Shown: in pieces, positions 38,001 through 51,400 of the stretch
How the letters are laid out: the number at the start of each line of letters is the position of its first letter
Position numbering within the stretch: position 1 is the stretch's first letter
Source: Heliopora coerulea
Lineage: Eukaryota; Cnidaria; Anthozoa; Scleralcyonacea; Helioporidae
Assembly (NCBI GenBank): GCA_030142905.1
Contig: JASJOG010000164.1
Span: 511,501-575,500, forward strand
DNA: 64,000 nucleotides
Direction of reading: 5' to 3'
The notes under the pieces: model-generated
Told to the model about the DNA's origin: nothing
Database searches by the model: none
Seen by the model: only the letters and a program-made list of their open reading frames with translations
Made by a program: the position numbers and the translations under genes

Positions 38001-41000
38001 AAGGAGAAAGTGATGCCAACTTCACAATCTCTCCGCCTGGGGACCGGGGAAGCTCTCGGCGGCACTGCTTCTAAACAGTTTGATGAAATACCAAAAACAA
38101 TAAATCCAAATGTTTCCAGCATAGTTAACTGCATGAACATTCCACATTTCATCTATTCTGTGCTGTCCGTCAAGAATGTTTATTACAATCTAGTCGAAAA
38201 GTCGAATACTCATGAAAATAAGTCAGCGATGCACGGAGTTACTGTTGTTACGTATTTTAAACCATTCAAATAATACGTGTATTGCTTATGCACATCTTTG
38301 TTAGTCGTAATGTTAAAATTAAAATCAACAAGACTACGCAACATTTAGAACACAGTAGTAGAATATAGCAATGGAAGGACCTTTTTTATCGGGACAGTTT
38401 TCCAACCAAGAGATTCGAGTGGTGAAGTTGAAGCTGTTAAACCAAGTATGACTTTGACAACTGTGTTGTGAACTATAATGCTTCTATTGTCTTTGCACAT
38501 CCCTTCATTCCTTCTCGGCATAATCTAACAAATTGGTCGAGCGTAAAATGGTGAATTTTTTCAGAAATAGCGATGTGAGGCTGCCTTTTTATATCGTAAA
38601 AAACTTCGATTCCACAAGCAGATCGGTGGATGGGAGTTGTATGCATGACGTCTTTCATGCAAGAATGAACGTTAGCGAACGATTGAATCTCTGATCCTTT
38701 GCATCGCCTTCATGGTAAATATCACAGTGAATGTAAACCTAAGAAGTTTCCGTTGAACTATGGAAATCTATACCTGAAGCCGTTCAGCCCACTGAGATGT
38801 TCTGAGAGGCTAGCTGGATGACTGTTACTTGATGATATAGAGAACTGAGATGATGCCAGTCGGTGGCGAGGGTGTACAAGAATGTTTGTATAAGAAGATA
38901 TTGAACATCGACTGGATTAAGTAGATATGTGTTTCACGGGTACACAAGGCCCAAATTTGCTGCTTTCGAGCGAAAACGTCAGCCATGCATTGTGTAATTA
39001 CGTAAGTTACAAACATTATCTACTTATCGGATCAGTATCGTTGGCTAAGATGATTAACCCTATATGTCCGAAGGACGTTCGTCAAGCTCAAACTAACCTC
39101 AGAAAAACGATTTATGAGCCCCAGATGGGATTAAACCTGCAACCCTCTGATGGCTGAGAAGTTCTAACCATTGAGCCACCGAGACTCACGTGGTAAGCTA
39201 AGGTGCGATTTCGACAAATGCCCGGCCTCTGCAGGTGATTTTTTTACGCACATTTCAAGATGGCGGATACTTATCGTGAGAGCATGAGAACTATTTGCGC
39301 TCGCGTTATTTTATACTTCAACATGTCCTCTCCCCTAAGATTCAGGTTAGGATTACGGTTAAGGTAAGAATTAGGGTTGGAGTTAGGATTAGTTCTAATC
39401 CTATCCTTAATCCTAATCCTAACTCTAACCCCAACCGTAATCCTAACCTGAGTCTTAGGTGAGAGGACATGTTCGATTATAATATAACGCGAGCGCGAAT
39501 AGTTCTCAGGCTCTCACGATAAGTCCTTGCCATCTTGAAGTGGGCGTAAAAAAAATTGGCCTTAACTAAGCGGCAGCCACGATATGTGAATAATTCTGTT
39601 GAATATGACTGATATGAAATGTGGGAGCTTAGAGATATCATGGATATTCGAAGGACGTTCGTGAAGCTCAAATTAACGTTCAAAAATCGATTTCTCAAAC
39701 CCAGACCGGGATCAGGAACTTTCTGATGATCGGTGAGACGCTCTAACCATTGAGCTACCGAGATACGAACTCGCACCTTAGCTCACTCTCTGAGTACAAA
39801 ACTACTTTAATTGAAAACTTTAAGATCAGTTTCCGTATTTCCTCAACTATACATCCCGAGGAGGCTATAAGCGATGGGGGACTTAATAGAGGGGCGCCTA
39901 TTTGAATTGAGTACACTTATTGAAAGGGGGTGCTTAGCAGAAAATATACAAAATAGCAAGAGCAACTTGGTAGCTTTTAAAGAAAAGTGCAAGAGAGTAT
40001 CGAATGATAATGAAAGTTCAAGCAAGTGAGAACGAACATCTAAAGGTTTTTATATTTTCTCATTGGCTATACCTGTCATTAGCAATATTCCAAATTTTAA
40101 AAAAATTTGAAAAACGAAACAATGAAAAAAGTTCTCTAATATTTCCCAGACAATCCTACGCTAAACCAATCAATTCATCACCATCCCCATCGGACACTAT
40201 CATCGGAAAATGAAATGGTTGAGCCGTGTGTGTCTCGTGCTACGCCGGCACAATCAGATATTGGCAGAGATATTACATGTGGAGCTGGTCAAGGCGAAAG
40301 AAACGTTTTGGCATATTGACATAAATCTGCACGATTTTCAATAAAAATAAATGTTTGTTCCCAAGAACTTTAAGAAAAAGGAACTGAAGGAGAGCGTTTA
40401 TTCGACTGGGCACTTCACTCTTTCCTGGCGGGATAAGATCTTTATTATTTTTATGCTGGCTAACGACAGACGATTTTAATCGTCAAAAGGAGAGCTCAAA
40501 TCGGGAGAGAGTTAATCTAGGCAGTACAGAATAGCTTCCGCTCAACATGAAGCTATGGAAACGTATCGGCATGACTGGGGAACCACAAACTCATGCAAAC
40601 GATAAATACGGTGTCGAAGCATGCGAAGAAATATTTAAAAGGTTAGTAACAAAATCAGTAAATTTGTTTGTTGTGTCTTTATCTGGAAAAATATGTATTT
40701 CTAATCGAAATTTTTATTTAACCTTGAGGAAATACTTTCCTATAAACACCTCAACCTCGTAATCAGGGTCTTTATTCGGCACTCGCAAACTTACTGGAGT
40801 TTTCTCTTCTTGTGGAGTTTTCTTTTTCTTCAGCGAGTTGGCGAATAAAGACCCGGAATACGAGGTTGTAAATACTTTACACCAACTGACAAGTTCCTCA
40901 CACTAACGCAATCACATATATCTCATTTGCAAGATAACTAATGAGACGGTATTTACCAGCCGCGAAGCGGCGAGGTAAATATCTGCACTATTCAACAATG

Positions 41001-44000
41001 AGATGCATAATTGGTTTAGCATATACCTGGTATTTTTTTTTCACATACATATTTTTTAAAATTTTTAAAACAATTTTAGGCAATGTCGGCTTGTCGCCCG
41101 CTAGTCATTTGGAAACAAAACATTTTGTACACATCCTGAATACAAAAAATATTTTGGTATTGTCGGCCATGGTGGCTTTGTTTATTCAAAACAATTTTCG
41201 TCTTCCGTAACTGAAACAAGACGGGAAGCCATCTTCTTTTGATCGAAGGTAAATAATGCAGAATATTCCATGACAGAGAAACCAATCAGACTGCGTAAAA
41301 AACACTATTCACCTGCAAGGTATGTGCTAAATAGACTTATACCTACATGTACACGTACGAGTTTCAGTTCTAAACCCCATTTACACTAACACTTTGGGCA
41401 CGGCAAGGCTAATTAGCCTGCCGAGTTTTACATACACAAAGGTGGTCGGCACGGCTAAAGTTTCAGGCGCCGGTACCAAATTTTAAGAAGTCCGCACCGC
41501 TTACACTGTGAACATCACCCGTGCCGTGCCAAAAAATAGCGGTACCCGTGCCAAAGCTTTAGCCTTGCCGTGCCCAAAATGTTATAGTGTAAACGGGGTT
41601 CTAGACATCTCCGTCCTGAAGGTTTCTAGCTACGCAGCTATATTTAAGAGACACCTATAATCGCTTTCAGTGTTTCATCCTAAAATCAAAACTCTCGGAA
41701 TGTTGCACAACTGGAGTGAAGCGTAATAGAACACTAACCACAAGAGAAGTGTTTGTTAACAATTCCAAAGTCGCGAAGCATTACAGCGTTTGGGGCACAG
41801 TATCCAAACGCAAAAATTCTGGCCATTACTTTTCTTTAAATAGCATGATAGAGCGATCAACACATACCTCAATTAACTTTCAGCGGGATATTTTCCGTGT
41901 TTGGATGCCCCTACGTCAGTACAGGTATCAGCCCATCGGATATCAAGTACGATACATATTATTTTACATAATAATCTTTTCAGGTAGGCTCGTGGAGAAA
42001 CTAATATTAATGCGGCAGAGGCTGAATTCCGTAAATGTACCAAGCGGCCAGGGTTCCTAGCTAATTTCAACACAAAATAATCCAAACAAAAATTTCATAC
42101 TTCCAGCGTCCTCTTTGTCTTCACGATAGTGTCGCCTCATCAATTTAAAACAATGCCATAGTGCCTGTTTCTGTCACTTTTGTATTCTTTGCGGTTAATC
42201 AATATTATTACAACTAAATTGTAAGTTTTAATCCTTAAAACCCTTTCATTCATTACTATAAATGTAAAGTATGCATCACTTGTCGTAATTACCACTAATT
42301 CTTTCCAGACAAAACACTGACCTCCTATCCTAGAGTTGTACGCCACACCTACTCCACAAACGTTATTATTTCTTGTTGCAGCGATAACACCAGCGCATTT
42401 TGTCCCATGCCTGAACAAAATATAAGGTTTTTATCCAGTGGTTATCACAATGCTATAGCGATTACAAAAACAAAAGTTCTAAATCATCATTTACGTGCAC
42501 GTTCGTGTCATGATTATCCACAACCAGGATAATCATGATACGGACATCCACGTGAATGATGTAAACATCTAAAGCTAGCTCACGAACTTCACGAACTTCA
42601 CGAACTTTTGAATCCTTTAACTCAGAGGTTCAGAGCTAACATATACCCTGAAGACTTATTTGGTGCTAAATCACGTATCGAATCAATTGATCAGTCGCTT
42701 TCGCAAAGAGGATACAAATATTATTCTTTCGATTTTGAATCATTGCTCACTAACATACCACTCAAAAGAACTGTCAAATCACAGAAAACCGAATTTCTGA
42801 TGAAGGTCTAATCAAAACAAATCTTAGAAGATCCAGCTCTCGAATTGCTGTTCGCTCTTTTTTCATTGTCAGTTTTCTGTGCCAAGATTCTAATAATTTT
42901 TGTGTCGAATAATTAAGATTAGTTTTCTGGCTTTAAGAATTTAATTCTTGATAAGAAAAGCCTTATAGATTATTTTCCTCTTTCAAGATTTTAAGAAAAT
43001 ATGTCTCGATTCAAGAGTATTTTAATTGTCGAGTCTATTAAAATATATCTTGTGTTAAGAAATCTTTTCTTACCAAGATATCTTGTTGAGAAAAATTATC
43101 CTCTCTACAGAAAAAGACAATATTTCTTAATTTAAGAAATATTTTCTTAAAAATTATTTTTCTTAAAACAAGAATTTTATTTTTTGCAGCGTATTATTTG
43201 TACGGACGTTTGCCCAAACTTCGATGGCTATATCCTATTCTTTCTTGTAAAATTCCTCATACATTCCTTTTCCTTTGGTTTTAAGACTCAAACCCATTTC
43301 TTCCATATAGCTCCAATCGCATTCTTTGGAAGGAACCTTTTAGATTATGTATATATGATTCCTATTCGAGGTCCGGTCCAAATTTATGAGATAAATTCTT
43401 GTTGTAGCGTTTTAATTGGTTCACTGGTCATCAATATGTCTTGTTTTTTAGTTGTCTTACCGAAGGTTCAGTCAGTCCGTTCCCTTAGAATATTTCAAGT
43501 GCCATTTCACATGTAAAAAATATATGGAATTGGAACATTTTCACTTTTCATTTCACATATGAATCCGAAATGTTATCATTTATGAGATATCCATCTGACA
43601 TGTGAAATAACTTGTTTCAAAATCCTGGTCGTAAAGGTTGCGGGTTCAAATCCCAGCCACGGTCAGGTAGAGTTTTCTCTGCTTACCCGGTATGGGTTCG
43701 TTTCACTCGGCAAGATATTTCTCTTGCGTAATCGAAATTTTAATATCCCTAATGTATAGCAGAATGGTGTTCATGGTCGTCTGTTGGCGCTATAGAATAC
43801 CCTTTGATGCAAATGGTTGAGTATCTACGACAGTGAATGTCGATTGAATAAAATGAATGTATTTTCGCATTCATGAGTTTGAGGTTGGTGTTAATGATAG
43901 TATATTTTCTGGTAATGAATAGCAAAACGTGCAACGTCGAAATTGTGCTAAACTGTTTTTTAAAGAACTGTTACACTAATTCAACAAAAATTACTGCGTT

Positions 44001-45403
44001 CACTTACTCAATTGTAGATCGAGGGTCATTGTCATTGTCAACTAAATCGTAGCTTACCGATTGATCCTACAACCAAAATACGAAGAAGAGAAGTCACCAA
44101 AGAATTTTCACAACCATAACTGAATACGGGTTTCAAGTGGCCATTTACGTGAATGAATCTGGCTTTTTAAGTGCAAAAAGACTGTTTGAGGACATTATAA
44201 GGCTGGCACAAAAACCACTTTGATTACTAGATACATTATAAGCAATATACTCATTTCCGTGCACATCAAGGTTAGAAACTTTTTAAACCCGTTAAATGCG
44301 AACCAGATGAAATGGATACATGTGGTTTCCGTGAGTATTCTACTAGGTCAACAGCGTACAAGTTTGCTTTCGGGGTTCAGTTGAATGAAGACATGCATGA
44401 GCAGCTAAAAAGCAATGTGCCCACTAACCACTACAACGTGAAATTGAAACAGTTTATATGCCAGTCTCAGTCACTCCAAGAAGTTTTCCAAAAGTTACCA
44501 GACAACGTTAACTGCACAGGAATTGACCTATACTACTGTAGTCAACTAGCAAAGTTTACTTTCAATTGTTATTTGGTTACATGGTGTAAAAATTATTCAA
44601 CATGAGGGCACGCATAGGTTTGGAATACTACGTATGAAGCTTTACTTACGTAATTATCTCTAAACTCTTCGTGTGTGTGCCTCAGTCCATTATCAACGAC
44701 CACGATTGATACTCCTTTTCCAGTGTATCCTTTTTCCCAAGCTGCTTCAATGTTGTGCGTTATTCTTCCATTAGTTTCCCGTCTCTTAAAGACGTTATTA
44801 CAAGTTAATAATGGTTAGCTAGCACATTTACCCTTATTACATCATTCAAACTTAATAATTAACCTTCATAATCTTCATATACAAAAAATACGCATGTAAC
44901 GTCGACGAGTTTTAAAAGGAAGACTGAAGCACTTTTAGCGTATCTGGTAATGCCAAGTTTTCTTATATTTGTTCGATGAGCTCAGTTTGGCTACTGAAAC
45001 AAGTACTGAAGCAGATATATAGTATAGAAACGGGACGAAGACACGTAGTGGAGAAGGTATACCGTATACATGGACCCTAGTCACACATACATGTATGGAT
45101 AACAAACAAAACCTTATTTAACCTGATTCATATTAAATCATAAGTTTCGAATGTCCCGAATCACCCGAAGATGTGGCTGGACCCCGAACCATGTCTAATG
45201 TGGTTTAGGTTAAATAAAGTTTATTAGCAGAGGGGTGGGTAGATAGATAAGATAAGATAAAACAAGATAAGAAATCTTTATTTAACTACGGTGATTACAT
45301 CAGAAATATAAAATAAAATTTACATTTTACTGTACCAGTATGCCGTGAATGGATGATGGGTGGACGGACGGACAGACTGACGGACAGGCGGATGGATGGA
45401 TGG

Positions 45404-45443
<40 letters not shown>

Positions 45444-48400
45444 ATGGATGGACGGACGGATGGACGGATGGACGGACAGACAGGTGGACGGACAGACGGA
45501 CTGACTGACGGATGGACGGATGGATGGACTGCCGGATGGGTAGTCGGATAAATGACCCTATTAGATACGCATAAGCTGAGAGAGAGTTTAAATTGCGGGC
45601 TAAACAATGTGCGATTTTAAATTCTAGGTACAGCTGTAAAGCCTCGTTTCCACTAAGGAAATTTTCCTCAGGAAAGAAACGGACAGGAAAGTTTCATTTG
45701 TTTTGTAAACTTTCGGGCGGAACTAGTGACTCTAAGACAAAGAAAACTTTCTGTCCGTTCCTTTCCTGAGGCAAATTTTCCTTAGAGGAAACCAGCCTTA
45801 AGATTACAAAACGTGCATCACCAAGAGCTAATGCGCTAGCATATTGATAAAATGTCACATCGGAGTTGTCTGTGGTATTCGTATTATGTAATTTATACTC
45901 ACTGTCGTGTACTGATAGCCGCTTGTGTGATACAAGCAAAAATTGACCGATGTGCAAAGTGCTTCTGGTGCAGCCAGAAGATGAACTTTCACAAATGTAA
46001 TAATATAAAGAACTACAAATACTTTGATTAGTACCGTTAGAAACTGACACTCCCGGTATGATTTAACGAATTATTTTATGCACTCTTTTACAATACTTTC
46101 TTATAAATAAATAAACAGGTTTTATCCTAAGCATGGAAAAAACGAAAAAAATGGTGAGAAAAACACAAATTAAGAATTTTAAAATGCCAGTATACAGGCA
46201 TGTTATGCCAATCCAACTCTCAACTCACCAAATACCATTGTTTGCCCCAATCTGGATCATTAAATGTCAATGATCTTGTACTGTATTCTTCGAATACTTG
46301 CTGCTCAGCCCACTTTACCTGAATTGATATTAAAATTGTTTTTAGGAAAGAAAAATCTTATCTTACAAAACTTCACATGGGATTTCACCAATGAAAATGG
46401 TATTTTATAAGTGAAAATGTTTCAACTCCATATGTGGAATGAAAATTTCATATTTGAACCTTCTATTTCATATATGAAATACACATTTCGTATACCAACA
46501 TTTCACATGTAAAATTTGAACCAATTTCGATTTCAGAAGTGAAATGAAAGTTTAGTATATGAAAGTATTCCATTCCATATGTTTTCCACAAGCGAAATTA
46601 CAGGTTTGCTACTGGGTGTTGTCTGGCATGTCTGTGTTGCATCAAAGATAGTATTTACAAGGATACATTTTTTTAAGTGTCACTTTAGGAGATGCGAACA
46701 ATTAACCTCATAAACTGCGGAATTTTACACGCAGCCGTGCATCCTAGATCCTTTCTACCCGCAAACGCAAACAGGTTGTTTCTGGAGTTGCATCGTAGGA
46801 TCGCTAATGACCCGAAAAATATAAGGACAGTATTAACTGCACTTCTTTTATCAAATAAAGACAGGAAAACGTTATGTAAGGCTTTTACAATCAAAGACAT
46901 AAAACGTTAAATGATTACCCACTTTACACTATTTTTGCAAAATTAGTTTTTATCTCAAACGCAGTAGGAGACAGTCCTGTATCTCCATTATATGTACATA
47001 GCTATTGTAACAGTGTCAAGTTGAACTATTCGAGATCAACACAAAGGGTTTTGGAGTATGTTGAATAGGTTGTCAGTTAGTGATGTAATTAATAGAGAAT
47101 GAGGGGTATGAAACCTCGCAATGCTTTAAAACGCAAGCCTTTTCAGGTAGTTTCTCCAAAAGTGCAGGTCGATTTACCGGGTAAAACTATTCCCAACCTT
47201 AAGTAGAACATTTGGAAGGAAAATGACGATTAAGAGACTTACAGTATGTAGCTTGCGGGACAAGCCTTTCGGGACTGGGAGGGACGAGGGAGAGGGAAGA
47301 AACGCCTGCCCTATTCAAACACCTCTTCGACTGGTTATGCGGGACTAGTCGTCGAGTCAAGAAATAAACAAATCAGTGTCGACCGGAAAGAGTTTACTTG
47401 GTACTTAAACAAACTCAGCAAACTCAGCCATGCAGTGTACCAGACAGAAACGTCATACAATGGATTTGAAAATAATTTCAATGTGCGAATACGTCAAAAC
47501 CAAGAGAAAATGGCAAGGTTTGAAACATTTCATTTGAATCTAAATCTGGAAATACGGCTCGGACTATAAAATAGTTGTATTTCACCGCAGATCATTAAAA
47601 TAAAACGGTCATTAAAACTTGGATGAACTCAAAACGCAACATATCAAATCCGTAAATAAAGAAAATATGTGGACGCGATTTTTGCCTCTTTCTCGTCCAC
47701 GTCTCCTCTGCTTGAGATTCGTCGATTGCCGCAGGATTGTGATGCAGTTGCGTGCTTTCTTCTCAGCGGTCACAATTCTATCTGCCAATCAAAACGATCG
47801 GCGATATCGACATAGTTCGATTTCATCTAGACTTAGACCCACAACCGATCTAGCAGTCAATCCTATACGGACGACGCTTCGAAAATCTCGCCACACGTGA
47901 TACTTTGGAGTAAACAAAGGACAAAAGCACAGGATTTAATCTTATGTTCACGATTATGTCTATCATATGAATTAAGTGCTGAAAGATAAGGCTTTTACCT
48001 GATGCAAAGAGCAGAAGAGCCGATAAATCTCCACTACAACCTAAATGGCGTATGGGTTCTTTTTGCTCCCGTTTCAGATCAAAAAGTCAAGTGCAATCGG
48101 ATACTGAAGCTGCTTAATTGACAGAAGATAAAGCTTCTGTACGGAAAATTTCAAAGTCTACGGAGTCGATGAGTGTACAGTACAGTATGCAGCTCCTACG
48201 GAGCTTCTTTCTTCTCCCCAGTGCCCAACTGATAAAAACTAAGACAATAAAGCAATCTTGTTCCCAGGGCCTGGGGGCGAGATGTGAGAAAAACGTACTT
48301 TTAGATATGAAAAAAAACCCTGTCGTCATATGTGTTTTTGTAAAACCAGTCCATTTTTTGGTGGGCTATTTAACAAATAGAAAATTGTTTGAGTGTCTCT

Positions 48401-51400
48401 GTGTTGTGATAGAAAATTGGATGACGCCATTTCAACCTCTACCATGTTCTAATTAAATTAACGTGTTTCTTCATAGAACGTTGTCACTTTGTGCTCGTAA
48501 TTCCACATTGAAATACATCTGCTTTTGCACAGATAAAACTACCACCATCTGGAGAGGGGACATAATAGAGGATAGTGGCTTATTATTCTTCAGTACATCT
48601 CAACTGGGAGCTTATTAGAAGGGGACATGAACAGAGCCTGGGGGCTAAATAGAGGAAATATGGCACTACGATAAATTAACGATTCAAATCAGCGGGCCAC
48701 CATTTCTACTGACATCCGCCCTCGGACAAACGTTGCAGCTGATTTGACGGAAATTATGCTAGATTTAAAATTTTCTCACTTTGAAAGGCTAGCTAAATTT
48801 TTGCTGCCATAACAGCGTGACTAATTTCTCGCTGAAGCGTGACGAATGAGATAATATCAGCCTCGTTTTGTATATGGATCCCGTGCCTACGACATTTTTG
48901 CTGAGGAACAGGATTAGTAAACAGATGAGAATAACACATCGGCGTTTGGAGATATGGAATTTGTCTTTAGAATGGAGTGTTCAGTTTGACCTGCCACTCG
49001 TGGTAGATCTAATTGAACACGAGAAGACAAACTCCACAACTCCAAACGTCCATGTGCTAGTTTCTTGATTTCATAAACACTAACGCACAGTCTAAAACGA
49101 AGATCAGCCAGCTGGAAAGTTTTTGTCTGACTTTGCTCTCAAAAAAGATTGTTTTGTTCACAAAAAATGAACGTCCGGCAAACAAACTGAAATCAACAAA
49201 CCGCCACTGAGATAGAAATTGTAAAACATTGGATCTGATTGACCTAATAAGATATCTTATGCGGCTTTTCATTGGATCGTTGAACCAATATCTTTACACG
49301 TAAAATTATCGTATCTTTCACATGTGATAAAATACGATTTTTCTCAGTGGCCGAAAACGTTGTATCACACTAAAGTTTATGAAATAAAATCCGTTTCTGA
49401 ACAGTTTTTGGTTGGACTCTCACTGAGTCCGGTTGTAAATTTTTGTACTGGATGAAATGTAAAAATAAGTCCGGAACAAACTCTCTCACAAGAAGGAACT
49501 TTGAAATTATCAAAATTGGCCCTTAAAATTCTCTTATCTTAATCACTTGTTAGGATATCCGATATCGTCAATGTGCTTGCCTGGTTGGAACTACCAAAAG
49601 AAGACGTTTGAAACTGCACATGTGCATCTACAAGTCTCACAACAGTAAATTATCAAAGTTTCAAGTGAATTGAATGAATCACGTCTATGATGCACGTAAT
49701 TTCCGGGTAAGTGCGACTAGAAAGTTGTGGCATTTAAGTGCCAAACAAATGTTAATATTTCAAGAATGAATATCAAAATCATAATTATAATATCCATCAT
49801 AATTTCTAAAGTTCTATCCTATGAAAGATTTTGTTCCAAACTTATCGTTCCATTTCAATGTGCCTTGTGGCAGTAACTTATTCATGACAAAAATTAATAT
49901 CTCTATATTCTTCCTGAAACTAGGCTTCAGTGTACTTTACCTGTTTATTGGACGCCAAAGCGCTCAAAATGTCTTCATTTGGTTTGTCTGCTGGTTCAGG
50001 ATTTTTTTCATCAATGAGAAGGTAGTAATCTTCAAAAATCTACAACGTATATTGAGAGGAAACCATGTCTAAATTCAATTTTCCATCCCCAAATCCTTGA
50101 AAGTAAACACGAGGTCGAAAAGTAAACTAAAACTGACAGATTTTAATGTTTTTTCTATACTTTGATAATTATGTGTACTTTTCAATCTAATTTTGCTTTC
50201 TATGTTTGGAAGAGCTTTGCGTGTTCGTAAAATTCTGTCTACTTTTCTGAACATTTTTATGCACTTCTAAATATTTAATTTAAAAAGCACGATCACTTCT
50301 GATCATATTTATAAATCTGGATATTCCATATCAAGAGATGAAGAATACCTACGGCATGACGTTTGGAGCCCAGAAGACAGCATATGGACGGGACCTAAGT
50401 CCCCTTTCAATTTTTCGTTTCGCACTATTCACCTGCACTTTGGTGAATAATTGTTCTATAATCCTACGTTTTATATAAACGTAGTACGCTGTAGAGAAAC
50501 TTTTCCATAATAATCTGGCCCTGCCGAAATCAACTGAAAAATATTGACTCGAGCAGGATTTGAACTCGCACCTTCGGGATACCGGTCCGCCGCTCTACCT
50601 GTTGAGCTATCGAGTCCACAGGGATTGGAGGCGAGTTTTATCCAATTTAAGTGCACGAGATATTTTTGCGACAACTTAACGCAATCAACAGGTAGAGTGG
50701 CGGACCGGTATCCCGAAGGTGCGAGTTCAAATCCCGCTCGAGTCAACATTTTTCAGTTGACTTTGGCAGTGTCAGATAGTCATGAAAATTTTTTCCTCAC
50801 GTCTATCTCTGAGGATGATTCTGAAATAGAACTAGTACACTGTGTAGGAAGTGTTTCGCATTTTGTGATCAGCGAAAAGGGTCAGTGAACTTAAGAAATT
50901 TCGGGGAGAAAATACTAACTTTTCGAGCAAAGACCCTTAAACGTGGTGAAACGTGAAGTGATTTATAAACCAGGTGAAATTTTTAAAGTAAAAATATTCA
51001 TGTGATGCAAAAATGACCAGCAATACTAAGCGGGCAATAGAAATTAATTAATGACACGTAAATGAAGGCAAAAGGTTTTATTTATTATTACAAACGTCTA
51101 TCATTAAACAGGCCAGGGGAAGAACAGAGTGAGGACGCAAGAGAAAGGTAATGGGTAAAGGTTATAATTAAGAGAAACCCAAGCGGAAAACGAATGCAAG
51201 CCAGTCATTTTATCCACCCATGCTAGATAGAATCAGACTTGCAATTGAGTAAATAAATGGTGCAAACTAAAACACAAGGTATTGATGAGTACTAGCCAAT
51301 GTTTAAAACACCCGTCGTGGGCCGACACAACTAGAACGGCGGTTGGGGGTGTCACAACCCCTGCCCTTTTTGGAGGAAATCTTATTTGTGCCCTTTTAGT

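Noticed and set aside
38473..38658. Possible fragment of an RNase PH-like or other enzyme ([20 protein letters not shown])
   Set aside because: Only one weak helical segment resembles such proteins; no second motif, no splice-consistent neighbours.
39361..39441. Interstitial telomere
   Set aside because: The TTAGG-like units are imperfect and head to head at the centre of a foldback element, so they belong to that element.
45320..45607. His/Pro/Ser-repeat open frame of 95 codons
   Set aside because: Translation of the GGAT/GGAC microsatellite.
50546..50745. Functional tRNA genes
   Set aside because: Acceptor and D arms fit, but the anticodon stem does not pair and the two copies form a foldback; better explained as tRNA-derived repeats.
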